A stretch of DNA of 64,000 nucleotides from Purpureocillium takamizusanense (Eukaryota > Ascomycota > Sordariomycetes > Hypocreales > Ophiocordycipitaceae). Position numbers and translations under genes: made by a program. The notes under the pieces are model-generated. The model saw only the letters and a program-made list of their open reading frames with translations, made no database searches and was not told the DNA's origin. Where the stretch lies: contig NC_063073.1 in NCBI RefSeq assembly GCF_022605165.1, forward strand, positions 1 to 64,000. The letters are read 5' to 3'. This document shows positions 12,458 to 24,546 of the stretch, in pieces. The first letter of the stretch is position 1, and each line of letters starts with the position of its first letter.

Positions 12458-12909
12458 GCCTGCTTGCGGCTCGTTGTAGCGAAAGCAACGGCGCTGGCTT
12501 CATATCACGATGACTGACCCGACACCGACCGCCGGAGCTAAGGCTGGGCTGGTGCGCGTCAATAGCTGAATGGTATGAAGTAAGACTACTGGCCAACTCA
12601 GATTGGAAGTCGAATGCTCGTTTCCAGCGATTCGCTCATCGCTTGGACGATTGCTGATAAAACCATGAGAGGGCGCTATTGCGACGGCAGACGGCGCAAA
12701 AATTATGTTGGCGGTACATGTCCCCCGACGAGGGAACGCAACTCTTTATGATGCCGTACTCGCAATGAGACAAAGGAGAGCTTCCGAATGCCCGTCGTGA
12801 CACGAGAGACCTTGAGTGCTCTAGAGGTAGCAGGGGATTAGCGAGTTATATAAGATTCCATATAGACAAGGGAGGGGCGGGAGTGGAGTTTAGCAGGGGC
12901 ACAGGGCAT
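12458..12909. promoter_or_regulatory. FIG4 upstream region
   Basis: About 450 bp of ordinary-composition DNA between the FIG4 start and the AT-rich island. It presumably contains the FIG4 promoter and 5' UTR. No specific binding site was recognised. The switch to almost pure A/T occurs abruptly near 12910. Confidence 0.45.
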
Positions 12910-13828
12910 ATAGTTCTAATATATATATATATTCTTTTATAAATATAAATATAAATAAATAAAATATCTTTTAAGAAGAGGAACCTAAATAAATAATTAT
13001 TTTATTAAAAATAAAGCTTATATATATAAAATAGAAATTAATATATTTTTATTATAAAAGCCATATTATTTTTAAATATAATTAATAATATAAATTAATG
13101 TTTATTTATTTTATATTATTTAAAATAATAATAATAGTTAATTATTTATAAATATAATATAATAAAGGTATTATTATTAATAAAGGAAAAAATAGTCTAT
13201 TAATAAAGGTAGTTTACTATCTTAGTTTTTTAAAAAAAAATTAATTATATATTATATATCTTATTATACTTAAATATTATTTAATATTAAGGCTAATATT
13301 AAGCTATCTTATAAAACTTAATTATATAATAGCTATCTTAATATATTATAGCTAATATATTTTAAAGTTATTTATAAAACCGCTTATAAAGTATTAAATA
13401 ACTCCTTTATAAATATACATATATATAAAGGCTATTATTATTATTATTAATAATTATAATAATTATAATAATAAAGGTATTATAAAGTAACTTATAGTAT
13501 TATTACTTAAGATTAGTTAATTATATTATAAAGGGTATTACTTTTACCCTTATAGTTTTTAATACTTAGCTAAATATTAAGTATATTTAACTAGAAAAAT
13601 AAGTCTAAAATATTATAATATTATAAAAAATTAAAAATATATTTTAAAATAACTAAGCCTAATTAATAAAGGAATAAATAAGGCTATAAGTATAAAATAA
13701 TAATAAATATATATATAATATTAATATTACTTAACTAAACTTAATAAAGAGACTTAACTTAAAAAGTAAGTCTAATATAATAATATTAAAAAAAACTATA
13801 AAAAATATTTTAAGTAAATTAAGTTTTA

Positions 13829-14021
13829 TTAAGAATAATACTATTTATATAGATATAAAAGTCTAGCTATATAAATAATCTACTTTTATTTTAGGCTTAT
13901 GCCCTACCTCTAAACCGCGCTAGCTATTTTTAATATATAAGTATAGGACGAGACTAATATATTATAATATATATAGATATCTTAATTAAATTATATTATT
14001 ATAATATAGCGCCTATATTAA
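13829..14021. repeat. Left arm of inverted repeat inside the AT island
   Basis: Two blocks, 13829-13886 and 13941-14021, match the reverse complement of 17304-17362 and 17371-17462. By eye, the first block differs from its partner mainly at four C/T or G/A positions plus small indels near one end; the second has more differences, including indels. Most substitutions are transitions of the RIP type. The two blocks are arranged in different relative order in the two arms, so this is not a simple terminal inverted repeat. Confidence 0.65.
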
Positions 14022-14405
14022 CGCGCCGGCTGGGCTTAATTCGCTTAAAATATATTTCTATAGTTTTTATATAATATTATTATATTCGGATAGATATTCT
14101 TCCATTTTAAATCTTTCCGCTAGGCTTAATTAGCGCTTATATATATACTTACTATTACTTATTAATTATACCTATACCTATAACCTTATTTATCCTTTCT
14201 TTAATAAAGCCTAACTTACTTAAAAATAGCGTTTTATTATTTTCTCTTAATATTATAATATTAAGGCTATATTATTCTATATTAAGCTAAGCGCCTATAT
14301 ATATTAACTATTATAACTTATAATGCCCTTAAGTAATATTATTATTATATTACTAAGAGCGAATACCTTATAATATTATTAAAGCTATTATATAAGACTT
14401 ACTAT

Positions 14406-14495
14406 AAGCCTATTATAATACTATCTTTAATATTAAATAAGGCTTATTATAAGCTTATTATAATACTATCTTTAATATTAAGTAAGGCTTATTAT
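14406..14495. repeat. 45-bp direct tandem duplication
   Basis: Copies 14406-14450 and 14451-14495 are adjacent and differ at only two positions, one C/T and one A/G, consistent with RIP-type mutation after duplication. Confidence 0.8.
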
Positions 14496-15413
14496 AATAC
14501 TTAAGGCTATAAGGCTTAATATTATTATATAATATTAGCTTTAATATTATTATTATTAATATTATTAGTATTATTATTATTATTAAGTTAAAAGTAATAT
14601 AAAACTTTAAGCTTTTTATTAATTATATTAAAGTAAGGTTAGCTATAAGTATTTTCGATAATAGTTAAGTTATAGATTTTAAGGTAACTATCTTAAAGGT
14701 TTTAATAATAGTTAATAAATAATCTTAAAGTAAGATATAAAGTAAAGAATAGAATAATATAAAAGATATAAATTAAGGGCTTTTTAAGCTATTAATAATA
14801 GGTAATTTAATTATATTATAATTAAGACTCCTTTATAAAGTATTTAAAGATTATATAACTATAAAGTAGCCTATATTAATATTAAAAGTTATTTATATAT
14901 ACTTATAGTAATATTAACTTTTATTACTTAAGTATTATAATAAAGGTAAAGTAATATTATTTTATAAAAAGGTTAATAATTAAATATATAAGCTATAAGT
15001 TTAATTTACTTAATTAAGCTTATTAAGTAAATTAAAGCTATTATTTATAAAGTTATTTAATAGTTTTTTTTAAATATATATTTAAGCTTTATTTTTAAAT
15101 ATTAACTTTAAGCCTTTATAAAAATAATTAAGGTTTAATATATTAATTATAAAATAAGACTTAATATTTATATAAGTAATCTTAATTAAATTATTAACCC
15201 TTTAATTAAAGCTATAATAATAATTAAAGGTATTAATAAAGACCTTTAAGCCTTTTTAAAGAGATTATAATTAATAATATAGATAATAGCTTAAAAGGCC
15301 TTATATATACTATTATAAATATTATTATAAGTATTTAATAAGCTTATAATACCCTTTTTTACCTTTTATTATATATAGTTATAATCTTTAATATTAAGGT
15401 TAAAGTTAATAAG

Positions 15414-15867
<454 letters not shown>

Positions 15868-17303
15868 TTATCCTTTTAATAAAAATATAATATATATACC
15901 TATTATTATATATTAATAAAGACCTTTATAAAGATTATATAAAAAGCTTATTCTTTATTTATAATAATAACTTTTAAAGCGAATACTATAAGGCTTTTAT
16001 AAAGCTTATTAAGCTATTTAATAAGTTATTAAAAATAATATTCTTTTTTATTATTAATAAAGCTAAAAGTAAAGTTAATAATACTTTTATAATCTATAAT
16101 ATTAATAACTTAAAAGAAGGGTATTTTAAAGTAATTAATCTTATATATATATTATTAAGGCTAATAACTTTTAGAAACTTCTTTTATATCTTATAATATT
16201 AAAGGTAGGTTTAAAAAAAGGCTTTAAGATAACCTTTATTATTAAGTAATTTATTAACTTTAATCTCCTTTTTTATTTAAGCTCTTTAAGGAAAGCTTAA
16301 ATAGCTATTAAATTATTAAAGCGCTCTCTTTTTATTATTTATTTATTATTATAAATATCTCTTTTTAAAAAAAAGTTTAAATTAATATTATAAATAATAT
16401 TTACTATTTTATAAGCTTATATATTATACTTAATTAAAAGCTCCCTTCCTTTATTTTATTAAATTACTATATAATAGCGAAAGATAATATATATAAATAA
16501 ATTAAAAGATTAGCTATAATTATATTAACCTTCCTTTACTTTATATACTTATTTTTAATTAATAAACTTAATAATTAAAGTAGTAACTTTAATAAGGTAA
16601 TTAAGCTTATAAAATATTAACTTTTAAAAGCTAGCGCTTTTAAACCTTCTTTTAAGGCTATAATTATAGCGGAAGATAATATATAAAAGCTAATTAATAT
16701 TATTAATCTTATATTTAATAAAGGAGGCTTTAATAAGGTAGGCTTTATTTTCGTAATAAAAGTTAGTTAAGAAGTTAAAAAGGTCTTTAAAGGTATTAAA
16801 GGTTAATAATAGCATTAATAAAGGTAATATCGATACGTTAATAAAGTTATTATTATTATCTTTAATTATATTAAAATATTATTAATTAGCTTATTAATAT
16901 TATAGCCTATAAATAACTTACTAACTTAAGTAATAAGTAGCCTATCTATAAAAAGCCTATATATAAAAAGCTTATTAATAATAAGTAACTTATTAATAAT
17001 AAATAGCTTATTAATAATAAGTAATTTATCGGTAAGTAACTATAGTATATTAATAAGGAAGCTAAGATCTATATTATAGCTAAGACTATAAGGGAAGCTA
17101 TTTAAAGGTATCTTAAGGTAGCTTTATAAGATAGGCCTTATAAGGTATAATATAGTATTAAGGCGCTTTAATTACGATATATAAAGGTAGGTATACTATA
17201 CTTATTATAAGCGATTAATAAGCGGCTCTTATATTAACTTAAGCTACGAACCTTAAATAAGTATAGTAAGCTATATAGTATATAATTAACTAGAAATAAA
17301 TTA

Positions 17304-17470
17304 AAAAGTAGATTATCTATATAGCTGGACTTTTATATCTATACGAATAGTATTACTCTTTATTAATATATTAATATAAGCGCTATATTATATAATAATA
17401 TAACTTAATTAAATTTTTAAAAAATATATATTAATATATAATATATTAATCTTATCTTAGACTTAAATAT
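17304..17470. repeat. Right arm of inverted repeat inside the AT island
   Basis: Reverse-complement partner of 13829-14021, about 3.4 kb away. It contains the blocks 17304-17362, 17371-17414 and 17437-17462. Where the two arms differ this arm often keeps C or G while the left arm has T or A, so it may be the less mutated copy in those blocks. Confidence 0.65.
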
Positions 17471-17755
17471 AAAAATAGCTAATATAATTTATAAATAAGA
17501 TATAAACTCTAAAAAGTAAAATATACTTACTTATAGATATATCTTTCTTTATAAGAATAATATATTATAATAATATAATATAAAATAATATTAAATAAAC
17601 TACTAAAAGATACTAGCTTTATATAGACTATTAATAACTATAAAATATATATATATTATTAAAACATTAATAATATATAATAGAGGTATAGAGGTATTTT
17701 ACGGGCTATATTTTAAACGAATATTAATATAACGCCTTGAGCTTTTTAAATTGCC

Positions 17756-18045
17756 GTTCCGACCGAAATTAGTATAGTTCGTTTAGCTCTGTTACGGACG
17801 CATTGTCACCTCGTGGTAGTTTAAACGCTTTGCCTGTGTGAGGCTTGCGATAGCTGGTTACAGAAATGAGTCTGGTATTACATTTCTTGAACTCTTCAAC
17901 CACGGCAATGCGCCGCCTTGTCTCGGGCTTCACGCTCCTCCCTAGTGGGCGTCCTCCACCAGCCCCGTTGCCGCGATCGAGTGACAGCGTCCAGATTCTG
18001 CGTACAAGCGGGTGTCCGTGGGGCCAAGTTGTCGTCTCTAAGAAA
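17756..18045. other. Transition from AT island to the GEA-type gene 3' flank
   Basis: Base composition returns to normal over about 100 bp. The interval holds the 3' flank of the GEA-type gene. A possible alternative last exon (GTAAGC donor at 18051 and an acceptor CGCAG near 17996) would extend the protein by about 35 residues into this stretch. Confidence 0.4.
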
Positions 18046-21000
18046 TCAGCCCTGGCTTACTTGGTCGTCTCCTTCGAGCTCATGCTCATCCCCCTCGCCC
18101 TCCCGAGCTGGATCAGCTCCTCTCAAGGTGGTCTTGTGACCCACGTCCGTCCCCTCCTCTGTCTCCCTCGAAACTGCTTCCCTCTCATCGGCACCCTCGG
18201 CTGCGAGGTCGTTTCGCAAGTCTGGGAGAAATCTGTCCACGCGCTTCCACGTCTCGTCCCACAGCTCCTGTCTGGCTGGGTTTTCCGCCGGGGACACAAG
18301 AAGGCCACTGCTCGACATGAAAAGAACCACATTCTTGAGGTTTTCCCGCACCGCCTCCTCCTGCAGTGCAGCCATCAGTCACACAATCCAAGCACAGCGA
18401 TGCCTTGTTAAGAGATAGTACGTACCAAGCTGTCACCCTGGCCACTGTTCAGGAGGCGATCCAAGACATCGATAACCTTGACCCAAAGGCCCTGCATGCC
18501 GTCCCATTCAGATAATAGAACCAGGTATTGGAGGAATACTTTGCACAAGAGCGAGGCAGACTGTACTCTCATCTCGCTCATCCCATCTCGGTCCACAGTG
18601 AACACCTCCGGTTTCAAGAGTCGAAGGATCAGCGGGAATAGTACTTTGCTGAATATCGCCGTCCACTCCTTTGCATCCGTATATGTAAGCTCAGGCGATA
18701 AGAGCGAGCGCTGCATTGCTGAAAATGCCAGCTGTCGCACCTCACGGCACGGGTTGGTACACTGCGTCATGAGAGCCTCGAAAATAGGGAGCCAATATGC
18801 GGACCAAGCTTCAGCGCATGGCGTTAGTAAGCGAACGCGCAATCGCGAAACGAGACGCAGATGCATGTCATGACTTGCCTTCACTGGTCTCGAGATGTGA
18901 CTGCTGCATAAGCTGAGGCACGCGGGCAGTCATGCTGTGCAGCATGTTGACCGCTCTGCATGCCCGGGCGATAGTTTGGTTCTGCCTGTTCATTGTCGTC
19001 AGGGTCAGCCGACCTATTAACTCTGGATTGAGTGATCTTACTCTGTGGTGTGCTTCGCCTGTCCCCCCCCCTGGCGATGATGGGCTGGATCCGCTGCCTT
19101 GGCGGAGACTGGCTGCGTAGATGCAGAGGAGGCAAAATAGTCCAGCAGAGTTACGGCTGCCTGGTAATTGTCCGCCATAATCGCCGGAGGACTGCCCACA
19201 CCGCTCTTTTCAAGGATGTCGAAGACCAGTGCAGCTGATGCTTCATGTGCTGCTAGGATCCTCAGGATTGCCCAGAAGTCAGGCGAGGTCATCATCTCAC
19301 TTCTCAAAGGGCCAGGCTCGCCAGTACACGTGGCCAAGCCCTTGAGGATGGTGTCCGAGGTCTTGAGGACGACGTCTTGCGGCAAACTTGAAATGCTATG
19401 CAATAAAAAGGGCACATTTGCGAAGTCGTGATCCTACACCAGTTGTGAGTACGATTCACGATGAAGCGCGAGAATAGAATGTCGACTCACATATCCTTTC
19501 TTCAGAATGTAAAGAGCATAAAATGCCGCGCGAGATAGCGTTATTGGATGCCACTGTCCTGGTTCGCGAAGTACTCTTTGGGCTGTATCAAATACCAGCT
19601 TACCCATGCGCTCGACCGCCGCAGCGTCGCGGGTGGCGAGGATGGTAGAAAACTCGAGGATGTACGGTGTGCCCGGATCATATCTGGGTAAAGACGATAC
19701 AGAATTTTGTCCATTAGTTGGGGACGTTGATGTATCCTGCTTGACACTGATGACACCTGCTTGGTCATCATCAGGAATCTGGTCCAACATCGACTGCACC
19801 AGCTCTGCGGTCAGAGTAGCGGGCATATTCCTGTGGGGATTTATGTCAACAAATTGCGGTGGATCATGTCGAGTGACATTTAAAAAGCAAACTCACATGA
19901 TGTTGCTGAAAACTACGTCCATGTTGCAGGACCTCACACAGTCAATACTGCAGAGCGTGCTCTCTAACTCCTCCTCGGATGGCTCAGGGGGGTCATCCGC
20001 CGCGTAGCTGGAGATGTAAGACGTGAACGCGCTAAAAAACCCGGTATCGACCGAGCGAGAAGCTCTGTCTATGACTTGAGATGGCGTTTGCAGGGGGATT
20101 GGTGAGATCAGTATTGGTGAGCCATCGGGTACAGGAAACGGCGGAACAAGCGCATTCACGAACAAGTTGCGCCACAATTGTATGACCTTGAGACTGTCAG
20201 TAATCCAAGTAGCTGCTGGTCCCGTCCCGCACTTCAAAAAGTGGACTAGATGAGGGTGTGTAGCGTACGTATTTCCAACTTCGGCGGATCAATGGCTCGT
20301 TGCCAGTGATCACTCGGAACAAAACCAAAGTTGCCAGTTGTGCTCGGAAATCCCTCCCTAGCTTCACCGCCAGTTCGCTAACCATCACACTGTTATCACC
20401 GACCTGGACTTCGGTATTGAGTGACGTGCTCGATGGTAGGTCGACAGCTAATGTGCTCATGTGGCTTAAAGAGTAGACAATCTGGTCGAGAGCCTCCGAG
20501 TTCTCGTACTTTGCCGCGATCCGGGCGCATTCATCGAATCCAGTAACGATTCTGGCAAAAACGGCATCATCGGATGCGGACATGAATACGTAAGACAATG
20601 TTGAGACGATGGGTCGCCAGGTCGCGGCGAACATGTCGCCATCGTAAATGTTGGTGTTGCACACAATGAGGTCCCCAGCGGACTCAGACTTCAGCAGCAA
20701 TTCTCTCCAGGCGTAGTCGAAGGCGTGCTTGTTGTCGTGCTCGTCGGGGAGGATGATCTCGTTTGATTTGATTGAGTCAAAAATGTTTCGTAAGAATTCG
20801 ACCGGAAAGTCTTGGCCGTCGTTCTGTCCACGAAGGTTTCTTGAGAAGTCGTCAAAGGTCATTCGTTTGGAGGACTTGAGGTTCGGATTATGCTGATCGG
20901 TGTTCAGAATGATGATGGCGTAGGTGAGAATGAAGACAGCGTCCTTGTTGGCCACCACCTCTGGGGTATTTCCGGAACAGTACTTCTCGGAGAAGGACTC

Positions 21001-23310
21001 TACTATTGACGCGATGAGCGGAGCCTCTCCTGGCAGCCTGAACGTCTCCAGTAATATCCTCAGGGCCTCGTCGACGCGTTTGTTCGAGAAATCGAATTCG
21101 TCCATAAATGCGTTCAAGACGGCTTCATTTCCCTTCTTGGAAAGAAAATCACCGAGAACGGACTTCGAAACCCGCGATGTACCCTTCAACAACCTGGCCA
21201 CCTCAACCGGGTCCTTCGCATCCACAAGGATGCCTTGTGCTTCCAAGTAGCCCAAGCCAATCTTGGGTTTCTCGTTAAACTTGCTCGTGCCTCTGACAAT
21301 AATTCTCTTTCGTCGCCGCTGTTCCCTCAGCACAGCGGGCTTTGGATAGCCGTCATACGTGGGTGCCTCCTCTAGGCGCTCGGCTAGGAATTGAATGTAT
21401 CGCAAGAGTGCGTCGAGGCAAAGAGGTGGAACGCTCGTGGTGCTCCAGGTTGCCGAGTCTGGCAAGGCATTGCGTGAAAGGAGTCCGATCAGGTCTTCGC
21501 ACATATCGGCCCGATCTTCGTCGCAGTCATAATTGACAAAAAGCTCAGTCACGAATGTTGGCATTCGCGACAAGACTCCAACACTCTCTACCATAGCTTG
21601 GCGAGCGTCAGGCTTGCGAGCCCCGCCTTCCAAGCCCAGCTTCTGCCTGTCCTTGACGGGAACTGGCGTGGACCGACCGCTTCCTTGCTGTGAAGCGGGA
21701 GGTTTGACCAATTTTGGCGTCTCTGGTATGCCAGAGTACAACGAAGGATCAATTCCCGGCTCCCGGGGTATGGGCACAGTCGGATGGAGGCATGCGACCA
21801 AATAGGATAGGAAGAGTTCTTGCTGCAGCTTGAGGACCCCTCTGCATGTTGCCAAGAGCGTGCCAGCAACGATCAGGGATTCCTGCAGTACAGCCATGTT
21901 ATCAGACCTGACGAGCTGGAAGAGGAAGCAGCATAATCGATCTTCAGCAATTGTCGCAAGAGCGGGGTGGCGGGCTATGAACGGCCCGGAAACTTCGAGG
22001 GCCACGTGGAGGATGCGCATAGCCATGACCCTCATTGTGTCTGTGTGTTGGCGGTCATTAGGGTCAAGGAAGTTGACAAGAACGCGGAAAAGCTCTCGAA
22101 CGGATGGCAGAGAGTAGGGCTTGAGGTCCACGGAATCCAATCCGTCGCTGCCGTCTTCCGTCGACGCATCTGTGGAGGGTTGGTCGGAGGAGCTGTTGGG
22201 ATTATCAGCGCCTGGAGAGGCCTCACGGCTGCCGCGCAAGGCTTCCTTCTCGTCGCCGGAGAGGTCCTCTACAGGGTTCGCTGTAGTGGGTTCATCCATC
22301 CTTATGCGTTCAAGGCCGTCCTGTGTTCGATGGTCCAGATCGTCACTTCCTGTCCCCGCCTCCGCCTCCAAATGTTTGACATCTTCGAAGATGATCTGAC
22401 ACATCCTCACCATTGACGCCTCCGCAGTCCTCCGAAGGACGGGAGAGAACCGCGGTTGGGAACAAATGGCCAAGCCACGACCCATCATGTCGCATACACT
22501 CTCGTCGCTCAAAAATTCGCCGCCGGGCCCTGACATCATATCCTCCATGAGATTGAGGATCATGAGGAGCACTACCTCGCCTTGCGCAGAATCGCTCACG
22601 TCGAACTGACAGTGCGTCACAGCGGCGGACAGCGACTGCATCGCAAGAGCGAATCGAGGAGATTCGGAGCAGACGAAACCATAGGCAAGGAATTTCCTCA
22701 GAGCGCCGAGAGCGAGGATCGTCACGGGCGCCGCTGTACCCTTGGCCTGAAGGACAAGGAGGAAAGGTGCTAGCAGCGTCGGTCCGTCGAATGTCCGGAT
22801 GTCTGCTCACTCGGTCAATGTCCGCGCCAGAACACAGGGATGGCAAATATACTGACCCTTGACAGCTGCAATCTCGTGTCTCAAATTTCCAAATCCAGCA
22901 ATCATGGGATTGTCCTGCATGCTCTTGCCCTTTTGACCACGTAGGCCCCAACGACTGTTGGCGATGGCGTCCGTGCTGTTTTCGGCGGAAAGCGTGGAAG
23001 CGGCGAGAGGACTCCTACTGCGGCCTTTGAGGGCAGGGCTCGGCGGCCCCAAGTGTATAGAATTAGGATTGCCGCCGAGGATGGCCGAGACGGAAGAGTG
23101 TGGCGATCGGGCATGTTTCTGAATGGCCGATGTAATCGAGATGCATTCTGAGATGACGAGAGAGATGGGGTCGACGGCAACGGAAACTGGGCGGCTACGG
23201 TAACGCATTCGCGGCGCGTCATGGTGGTGAAATTCCTGCGAGCGAACTATGAGGCCAGAGATGGGCACGGAGCCACCCGTTGTGCCAGACACCTGGGCAT
23301 CGCGGCTCAT
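18046..23310 (-). CDS. GEA2: Gea/GBF1-type Arf guanine-nucleotide exchange factor (Sec7 domain)
   Basis: Eight exons in transcription order: 23310..22857, 22802..20269, 20186..19897, 19830..19491, 19433..19042, 18985..18879, 18808..18426, 18360..18046; about 1,604 residues. It activates Arf GTPases on early Golgi membranes for COPI vesicle formation. The N-terminal DCB region starts at SVAVDPISLVISECI. The Sec7 domain runs from about VARLLKGTSRVSKSVLGDFL through RMTFDDFSRNLRG and has the catalytic glutamate in FRLPGEAPLI (about residue 743). C-terminal HDS-type helical segments follow, for example AWSAYWLPIFEAL and CREVRQLAFSAMQRSLL. The intron at 18878..18809 has a GC donor (AAG|GCAAGT); a GT donor 6 bp upstream keeps the same frame. 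The first ATG (23310) has A at -3; an ATG at 23208 (MRYRSRPVSVAV) fits the remembered family start better and is a real alternative. AT islands flank it on both sides. Confidence 0.92.
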
Positions 23311-23799
23311 GATCTGTCTGCGTACCAGGGCGGCAACAAAGTCCTAGCCGAAGACACGGTGCTGTTAGTCACCAACTTCTTCCTATTCGGCAACGCATCA
23401 AGGCGTTGAAGGTCCTAACGCAGAAAAAATCCAGCACGTACTAGTCCCCACGGGATATTGTCGCGAGGCAATGGCTCGGGGGCTTGGGGCCGCCAATGCC
23501 AGACGCTTGTGGCGAAACGGCCGTTCTCAGGGATACGATCGAGGCAAGCAAAGAAAATCTAAGCCCAGGTGCGATTGAGGTGTTGGCTAGTCGCATCGAG
23601 AGGTGGGTGATTGTCGCGATCAAACTTTGCTGGTGTGTCCCGCGCTTGTCGGCGGCAAGTCTCGTCGAGGCTGCGGTATGGAGTGGGAAGGAGGTGACGA
23701 TGTCTGGTCAGTTGTAGGTTGAATGCTCCTTAGCCGTCCAGCAGTTCACACTCGGTCAACTGTGATTGGTTGGGTGCGCCCCAGATTAGCTCACGACGA
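23311..23799. promoter_or_regulatory. Upstream region of the GEA-type gene
   Basis: About 490 bp of ordinary-composition DNA between the GEA-type start and the next AT island; it presumably carries the promoter. Short open frames here show no family resemblance. Confidence 0.4.
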
Positions 23800-24545
23800 C
23801 TTGCCCGTATTAGGCATATAAGGTCAGCAATTTTTATGTCCCTTTATAAACCTAGGTCGTACTAATACATTATAGGCTATATAAGCTAGAAATATATTAG
23901 AGTCTAAACTTATCTCTTATAAATATTTTATTTTATTTATTTTAATATGATTATATATAAATTATTTAATAAAGCTTCTAATAAAAATTAAACAAAAATT
24001 TAATAATAAGAGCTATATATATTTAATATTACTAGTTAGTACTTTTAATATAAGTATTCTATTTTTTTAATATTCTTAAAATTATATAATTATATTTAAT
24101 TCTTTAATAAATATAATATATTTCTTTAAATATTTAAGTTTCTCTATATTATTTAAGTGTTTTTTAAAATCTAAAAGTTAACTAAAAGTTTAACTATAAT
24201 ATATATATTATAAAAATATTTAAGATAATAAAATTAAGTAAACTATAATATTTTTATATATTTTAATATTTATTAAATTTAATAAAAGACTATATATAAT
24301 ATAATATAACCTATAAAGTTTAATTATATTAGTTTTTTTTATCTTTATTATATATTAGAATTTAATTATAAACTTAAAAAAATAAAAAATATAATAACTT
24401 TAATTTTAAAGAGTTTAAACTTATAAAAAAAGTAATAGCTTATAGGCAATAACTATAAAGCAATTATATAAGCTACTATTTCCTAGTATATTTTTCTAAA
24501 TTTTAAGAAGACTTATATATAGTATTAATAAAGAAGAGGGTTTAA
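23800..24545. repeat. Small AT-rich island abutting ANP1
   Basis: About 750 bp of A/T-dominated sequence ending one base before the ANP1 stop codon. Unlike the largest island it keeps a few CA and TG dinucleotides (for example in 23941-24000), so mutation is less complete or the sequence has a different origin. Bases 23853-23874 resemble 13944-13966 in the large island, differing at four substitutions and one gap, which hints at a shared repeat family. Confidence 0.7.
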
Positions 24546-24546
24546 G

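Noticed and set aside
19038..19080. Apparent frameshift at a G run in the GEA-type gene
   Set aside because: A 56-bp intron (19041..18986) with GTAAGA donor, CTGAC branch point and CAG acceptor restores the frame, so no break is needed.
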